Below, piece by piece: positions 59,778-64,000 of a stretch of 64,000 nucleotides of DNA. Within the stretch, counting starts at the first letter, position 1. The number at the start of each line of letters is the position of its first letter. Position numbers and translations under genes: made by a program. This DNA is from CBDIHP01 sp965279195 (GTDB lineage Bacteria; Planctomycetota; Planctomycetia; Isosphaerales; Isosphaeraceae). The stretch is from the NCBI GenBank assembly GCA_965279195.1, contig CBDIHP010000032.1, positions 124,001 to 188,000 of the forward strand, written 5' to 3'. The notes beneath the pieces are model-generated. The model was not told where the DNA came from. It did not search any database and was given only the letters and a program-made list of their open reading frames with translations.

Positions 59778-62126
59778 ATGCTGTTGCCAGGCTTCCGATC
59801 AGGCGGATCGCGGCGCCGCGACGGTCAGCCGAGCCGGCCCCGGCTCCGCGTCGAAGGTCTCGAACAGCGTGCACTCATGGCCGGGGATGCCGACACGACC
59901 GCCGTCCCGTTGGCGGCACCGACCGTCGACATCGCGGCCACCTCCTCGGCCGAGACACTCTCCACGGTGACCGACCAGGCCATCGCCCCCGACTTCTCCC
60001 TGTTCAACACCGATGACCCCACCGACCCGGTTGGTAGCGCGGCCTTCGATGAGGCGACCCGAGCGGGTCAGCTGACCTCTGCGGAGGTCAACGCGATCCT
60101 GCAGAGGGCCTCGGCGGCGGACCCCTTCAACTCGGCCATCATCGCGGTGGTCGACCGCGGCGGCAGGGTCCTCGGCGTTCGGGTCGGCACCAACGTCTCG
60201 CCCACGATCACGGGCGACGCCGACAAGCTGGTCCTCGCCGTCGACGGCGCCCTCGCCAAGGCCCGAACCGGCGCGTTCTTCGGGAATTCCCAGGCGCCTC
60301 TGACCTCCCGGACGGTCCAGTTCATCTCCCAGACGACCATGACCCAGCGGGAGGTCAACTCGGACCCCAACATTCAGGACCCCAACTCGACCGAACGGGG
60401 CCCGGGATTCATCTCGCCGGTCGGGATCAACGGCCACTTCCCGCCGAACGTGCCGTTCACCCCGCAGGTCGACCTCTTCGCCATCGAGCACACCAACCGG
60501 GATAGCATCGTCCACCCGGGCCCCGACCACATCAAGGGCACCCCCGACGACATCCCGCTCGACAACCGATTCAACGTCTCGAATGCGTACATCCCGGCCG
60601 CTATCCAGGACACCGGGACCGGCCTGACCCCGCCCGAGTCGTACGGGCTGGCCTCGGGCCTGCTGCCCAACGCCCAGGCCCGCGGCATCGGCACGCTGCC
60701 GGGCGGCCTGCCGATCCAGCGCAAGGTCGCCGTCGCCGGCCAGGCCAAGCCTCAAATCACCCAGATTGGCGGCATCGGCGTGTTCTACCCGGGGACGACC
60801 GGGTTCGCGACCGAGGAGAACTCGAAGCTCAACTTCCGGACCTTCAACGCCAAGCAGACCGACCTCTCGCAGGTGGCCGAGGCCGTCGCGCTGGCGGCCA
60901 TCAACGGCACGCTCGACAAGGTCCCCATCCTCAACCGCCGGCTGACCTTCCCCACCCTCGGCGGCGTCGAACTGACCCCGAACATCGGCGTCGGCCTGCC
61001 CGGCAACGGCCGCATCGACCTCGTCGGCATCACGCTGGATGTCATCGGCGCCAGGGGCAATCTCGGGCCGCAGAAGACCATCGAGTTCGTGAAGCGGACG
61101 ACCTTCTCGAACGGCAAGAAAATCGGGGGCGGCGACGTCGCCGCCGGCGTGAACCTGCCGGTGTCGAATGACGTGGCGAACACGATCTTCGGGTTCACCA
61201 CCGCGCCCGTGAATACGAGCATCTACAAGAACTACACCACGATCGACCCGGCCCAGTCGGACATCAACCCCGCGACGGGCCAGCCGTTCGGCGGCGTTGA
61301 TTTGAACGTCAATCCGGCGACCAACACCCGCGGCGGCCGGATCGTCCCCGACGGCTGGCTCGTCGATCCGCACGCCTCGGCCGACGGCACGATCACGGTC
61401 GAGGACGTCAAGACGATCATCGCCAACGGCATCGCCCGGGCCAACTCGACCCGCGCGGCCATCCGCCTACCGCTCAATCGCCAGGTCCGCATGGTCTACG
61501 CGGTCAGCGACAAGGACGGCAACCTCCTCGGCGTGTACCGCCAGCCCGACTCGACGATCTTCTCGATCGACGTCGCGGTGGCCAAGGCCCGGAACGTGTC
61601 GTACTACAACGACCCGGCCGAGCTTCAGCCGCAGGACAAGCTGCCGAGCGTGCCGCTCGGGACGGCCTTCACGAACCGGACGATCCGCTACCTTTCGCTG
61701 CCGCACTTCCCCGAAGGCATCGACGTCTACCCGTCCGGGCCGTTCTCGATCCTCAACGACGGCGGCGTGAACCTCACGAACGCGACGACCGTGGGCCCGC
61801 CCTTGCCGGCCTCGGCCTTCCAGAGCGTGCAGGGCTACGACGCCTTCAACCCGGGCACGAACTTCCACGACCCGTTCAACGTCGCCAACCAGAACGGCAT
61901 CGTGTTCTTCCCCGGCTCGTCGGGCATCTACAAGACCGGGCCCTCGGGCACCAAGGTGCTCGTGGGCGGCTTCGGCGTCTCCGGAGACGGCGTCGATCAG
62001 GACGACGTGGTGACGTACAGCGGCTCGCTGGGCTACCGTCCGACCGACGTGCCGCGTGCCGACGAGGTGTTCGTCCGGGGCGTCCGGCTGCCCTACCAGA
62101 AGTTCAACCGCAATCCGAAGATCTGA
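59778..62126 (+). CDS. exported protein with two GlcG/DUF336 domains
   Basis: 782 residues from the ATG at 59778 (MLLPGFRSGGSRRRDGQP); the open frame extends upstream to 59616 but without a good start. The basic N-terminus is followed by LRVEGLEQRALMAGD, the planctomycete sorting motif. Domain 1 (about 90-210) is a GlcG/HbpS-like DUF336 fold: ILQRASAADPFNSAIIAVVD, GGRVLGVRVG, ALAKARTGAFFGN. Domain 2 (about 530-650) repeats the pattern: VEDVKTIIANGIARANST, RMVYAVSDKDGNLLGVYR, VAVAKARNVSYYND. In HbpS this fold binds haem or haem degradation products and senses oxidative stress; GlcG is of uncertain role. A large central part (about 230-520) is not assigned. The small secreted gene at 62189 follows closely. 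Confidence 0.85.
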   Translation: MLLPGFRSGGSRRRDGQPSRPRLRVEGLEQRALMAGDADTTAVPLAAPTVDIAATSSAETLSTVTDQAIAPDFSLFNTDDPTDPVGSAAFDEATRAGQLTSAEVNAILQRASAADPFNSAIIAVVDRGGRVLGVRVGTNVSPTITGDADKLVLAVDGALAKARTGAFFGNSQAPLTSRTVQFISQTTMTQREVNSDPNIQDPNSTERGPGFISPVGINGHFPPNVPFTPQVDLFAIEHTNRDSIVHPGPDHIKGTPDDIPLDNRFNVSNAYIPAAIQDTGTGLTPPESYGLASGLLPNAQARGIGTLPGGLPIQRKVAVAGQAKPQITQIGGIGVFYPGTTGFATEENSKLNFRTFNAKQTDLSQVAEAVALAAINGTLDKVPILNRRLTFPTLGGVELTPNIGVGLPGNGRIDLVGITLDVIGARGNLGPQKTIEFVKRTTFSNGKKIGGGDVAAGVNLPVSNDVANTIFGFTTAPVNTSIYKNYTTIDPAQSDINPATGQPFGGVDLNVNPATNTRGGRIVPDGWLVDPHASADGTITVEDVKTIIANGIARANSTRAAIRLPLNRQVRMVYAVSDKDGNLLGVYRQPDSTIFSIDVAVAKARNVSYYNDPAELQPQDKLPSVPLGTAFTNRTIRYLSLPHFPEGIDVYPSGPFSILNDGGVNLTNATTVGPPLPASAFQSVQGYDAFNPGTNFHDPFNVANQNGIVFFPGSSGIYKTGPSGTKVLVGGFGVSGDGVDQDDVVTYSGSLGYRPTDVPRADEVFVRGVRLPYQKFNRNPKI

Positions 62127-62188
62127 CCTCCCTCGGCGCCCCGGGGCCCGCCCCCGGGGCGTCCGACTTCCCATAAAGGGACCGTCCC

Positions 62189-62695
62189 ATGAACAGTCGC
62201 CTGCGAATCCTGGTCGCGCTGCTGGCGCTGGCCGGGGGGCTCGGGCCGGCGCTGGCCGTCGCGCACGACGGCGAGCACCAGGTCCTGCCCTGGTCCAAGA
62301 AGCGGAAGGCCGACCCTGCCAACTTCCGCTACCATCGCTGGTTCCCCGAGCGGGCGCCCAGCGAGGAACTCTCGGGCTACCCCCACGACATCTCCTGCAT
62401 CGCCCACCCCAGGTACTCCGAGAAGTACTGGGGCTACTACGTCGGCGGCGGCAAGGCCCACGGCGGCACCGAGCCCACCGCCGACGAGGGGACCTTCGGC
62501 TGGGACTACATCGGCCACCCCTGGCTCCATTCCAAGGTCTACCTCGGCTGGACCCGCAAGAAGTACCAGGGGGGCATCGGGGCCTACGACACCCGCACCC
62601 CCGAAGCCATCCACCACGCCGGGCAGCGCGAGGGGAACGCCAACCCCAATGGCCACGGCGTGGGCGACACCCACGTCCATGTCCCGGGCCGCTGA
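62189..62695 (+). CDS. small secreted His-rich protein
   Basis: 168 residues with a signal peptide (MNSRLRILVALLALAGGLGP, cleavage near AVA). The mature part begins HDGEHQVLPW and ends GVGDTHVHVPGR, with many His and Trp/Tyr residues between (YHRWFPE, YSEKYWGYYVGGG, WDYIGHPWLHSKVYLG). I do not recognise a family, but the composition suggests metal or haem binding, and the gene lies 62 bases after the double DUF336 gene on the same strand, so they probably form an operon. No membrane segment is present apart from the signal peptide. Confidence 0.7.
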   Translation: MNSRLRILVALLALAGGLGPALAVAHDGEHQVLPWSKKRKADPANFRYHRWFPERAPSEELSGYPHDISCIAHPRYSEKYWGYYVGGGKAHGGTEPTADEGTFGWDYIGHPWLHSKVYLGWTRKKYQGGIGAYDTRTPEAIHHAGQREGNANPNGHGVGDTHVHVPGR

Positions 62696-62814
62696 GTTGC
62701 GCGAATGAGACCCAGGCGGACCGGTCGACGGCGTCCCCACGTCGCGGACCGGTCCGTTTCGCGCGTTTACGTCGGCCCGCACGGAAAAACCTGGGGAATC
62801 CCCCGGCCGACGGC

Positions 62815-62843
62815 GGGACACCCCGGGCGTTTGCCGCTACAAT
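62815..62843 (+). promoter_or_regulatory. promoter candidate for the FHA-GAF gene
   Basis: GGGACA (62815-62820), a 17-base spacer and TACAAT (62838-62843), with four of six and five of six consensus matches. It precedes the ATG at 62901 by about 58 bases. Confidence 0.42.
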
Positions 62844-62900
62844 GCCTAGCTCGATCGATGGGACGATCGCCCGACGATGGGCGAGGGGAGGCGGCCAGCC

Positions 62901-64000
62901 ATGTCCGACAACGGCGAGTTCCAGCTCCGGATCTTCGACGAGCAGCAGCGGCAACTCTTCATCCAGGACTTCGGCAAGCCCGTCGAGCTCGGCCGACAGG
63001 CCCAGAACGAGCCCGGCCCCTTCCACCAGCGCGTCGACGCCAGCCTCACCCGGATCGTCGTCGCCCCCTACAACGAAGACACCATCTCGCGCAAGCATCT
63101 CCTGCTCGAACCGCTCCCGGGCGATCGATGCCGGCTGCGGAACCTCAGCGCGCAGGTCCCGATCCGGATCGCCAACGGCACGCTCGTCGCGCCCGGGACC
63201 GACGCCGAGTACCCGCTGCCCCTGAGGTTCTACATCGGCCGGCGGATGGTCTCGCTGGCCCCCACCGACCAGGCCGAGATCCCCCTGAACAAGCTCTCCG
63301 AGGCGACCATGCCCCCGGGCTCGTTCTCGGGCGGCTCGTCCCGGCTCCAGGGGCTCTCCCTGTCTCTCTCCGGCGACGGCTCGCCGGGCGACCAGGAGAA
63401 GATGATCCGCTGGCTCCAGGCCGCAATGGATGTGATCCACTCGGCCGCCAACTCCACCGACTTCTTCGACAAGGCCGCCCGGGCCGCCGTCGACCTCGTC
63501 GCCCTCGACACCGCCCGGGTACTCCTGTACGTCCAGGGCGACTGGCGGCCCGAGTCGTTCCAGACCTCCGCCCGCACCTCGCAGGACCTCCAGTCCCCGC
63601 CGAGCCGCAAGGTCCTCAAGACGATCCTCGAGACCAAGACCGCCATCTGGGAGAAGCCCGACGGCCGGTCGGGGGACTCCAACAGCCTGGAGAGCCTCTC
63701 CGCCGTCGTCGCCGCCCCCATCCTCAGCAAACAGGGAGAGGTCATCGGCGCCCTCTACGGCGACCGGTCGATGACCGCCATCGCCAACTACCGGGGGCCG
63801 ATCACCAAGCTCGAAGCCCTGCTCGTCGACCTGCTCGCCGGGGCCATCGCCGCCGGCATCGAGCGGCGGAACCAGGAGACCGCCGCCATCAAGGCGAAGG
63901 TCCAGTTCGAGCAGTTCTTCACCAAGGACCTCGCCACCGAGATGGCGGCCGATCCGAACCTCCTGGCCGGCCGCCAGTGCGAGATCAGCGTCCTGTTCTG
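62901..64000 (+). CDS. FHA-GAF signalling protein, probably an adenylate/guanylate cyclase, partial
   Basis: The frame starts at an ATG after GGGGAGG and runs off the right edge, so at least 366 residues are visible. The N-terminal FHA domain (about 1-120) has DTISRKHLLLEPL, the phosphothreonine-binding loop, and LRNLSAQVPIRIANG. A linker rich in Ser/Gly follows, then a GAF domain (about 175-320): VVAAPILSKQGEVIGALYGDRS. A coiled-coil region leads to RQCEISVLF at the edge, which resembles the start of a class III nucleotide cyclase catalytic domain (next expected: DIRGF). The FHA domain would couple it to a Ser/Thr kinase. The cyclase identity is inferred from only a few residues. Confidence 0.8.
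   Translation, partial: MSDNGEFQLRIFDEQQRQLFIQDFGKPVELGRQAQNEPGPFHQRVDASLTRIVVAPYNEDTISRKHLLLEPLPGDRCRLRNLSAQVPIRIANGTLVAPGTDAEYPLPLRFYIGRRMVSLAPTDQAEIPLNKLSEATMPPGSFSGGSSRLQGLSLSLSGDGSPGDQEKMIRWLQAAMDVIHSAANSTDFFDKAARAAVDLVALDTARVLLYVQGDWRPESFQTSARTSQDLQSPPSRKVLKTILETKTAIWEKPDGRSGDSNSLESLSAVVAAPILSKQGEVIGALYGDRSMTAIANYRGPITKLEALLVDLLAGAIAAGIERRNQETAAIKAKVQFEQFFTKDLATEMAADPNLLAGRQCEISVLF

Overview
The window is about two-thirds G+C and reads as a chromosomal segment of a planctomycete, most likely a member of the Isosphaeraceae. The basis for this is gene content: a cytochrome-c/DUF1549/DUF1553 protein next to two DUF1501 proteins, several Tat-exported Gfo/Idh/MocA oxidoreductases, an ECF sigma factor beside a Ser/Thr kinase, MJ0042 zinc ribbons, and four large exported proteins that begin with a basic stretch followed by the planctomycete LExLExRxLL-type sorting motif instead of a classical signal peptide. 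No rRNA, CRISPR array or prophage was seen. There is one tRNA and one complete insertion sequence.

Layout. 1-4.4 kb: end of an oxidoreductase, a small acidic protein, an FG-GAP/VCBS protein, molybdopterin synthase (moaD-moaE), a tiny Tat-exported protein and a manganese catalase. 4.4-12.1 kb: one giant minus-strand gene (2576 residues) with beta repeats, five cadherin/Calx-like modules, a DUF4214 region and a C-terminal serine protease. 12.5-22.7 kb, all minus strand: Ser/Thr kinase, ECF sigma factor, two tandem DUF1501 paralogues, a PSD1-type protein and a GH68 (levansucrase-like) protein. 22.9-31.5 kb: RlmN-like radical SAM enzyme, HtrA protease, nucleotide-sugar epimerase, cinA, recQ and tRNA-Glu(CTC) with a clear promoter and terminator. 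31.7-44.9 kb: zinc-ribbon membrane protein, SRPBCC protein, Gfo/Idh oxidoreductase, malate/lactate-type dehydrogenase, aldose epimerase, a two-gene signalling operon, an OBG/DRG-like GTPase, an M1 aminopeptidase and a MetE-like protein.

45.0-46.4 kb is an IS481-family element with 5-bp target duplications, inserted in one arm of an older inverted repeat. 46.6-51.2 kb: metallo-beta-lactamase-fold hydrolase overlapping xylulokinase, then a GT39-like membrane glycosyltransferase. 51.2-64 kb is mainly envelope and secretion: a parallel beta-helix protein, a monohaem cytochrome, a ceramidase-LamG protein, a planctomycete outer-membrane protein, a double DUF336 protein with a small secreted partner, and the start of an FHA-GAF-(probable) cyclase gene.

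Themes are extracellular polymer and surface biology (GH68, beta-helix, giant protease, porin-like protein), sugar metabolism (xylB, aldose epimerase, Gfo/Idh enzymes) and signalling. Intergenic DNA carries at least three families of short palindromic repeats. No single gene cluster stands out as an obviously new defence or biosynthetic system. The most unusual items are the giant protease, the GH68 protein, the moaD with residues after its Gly-Gly, the double DUF336 protein, and the IS-split inverted repeat.
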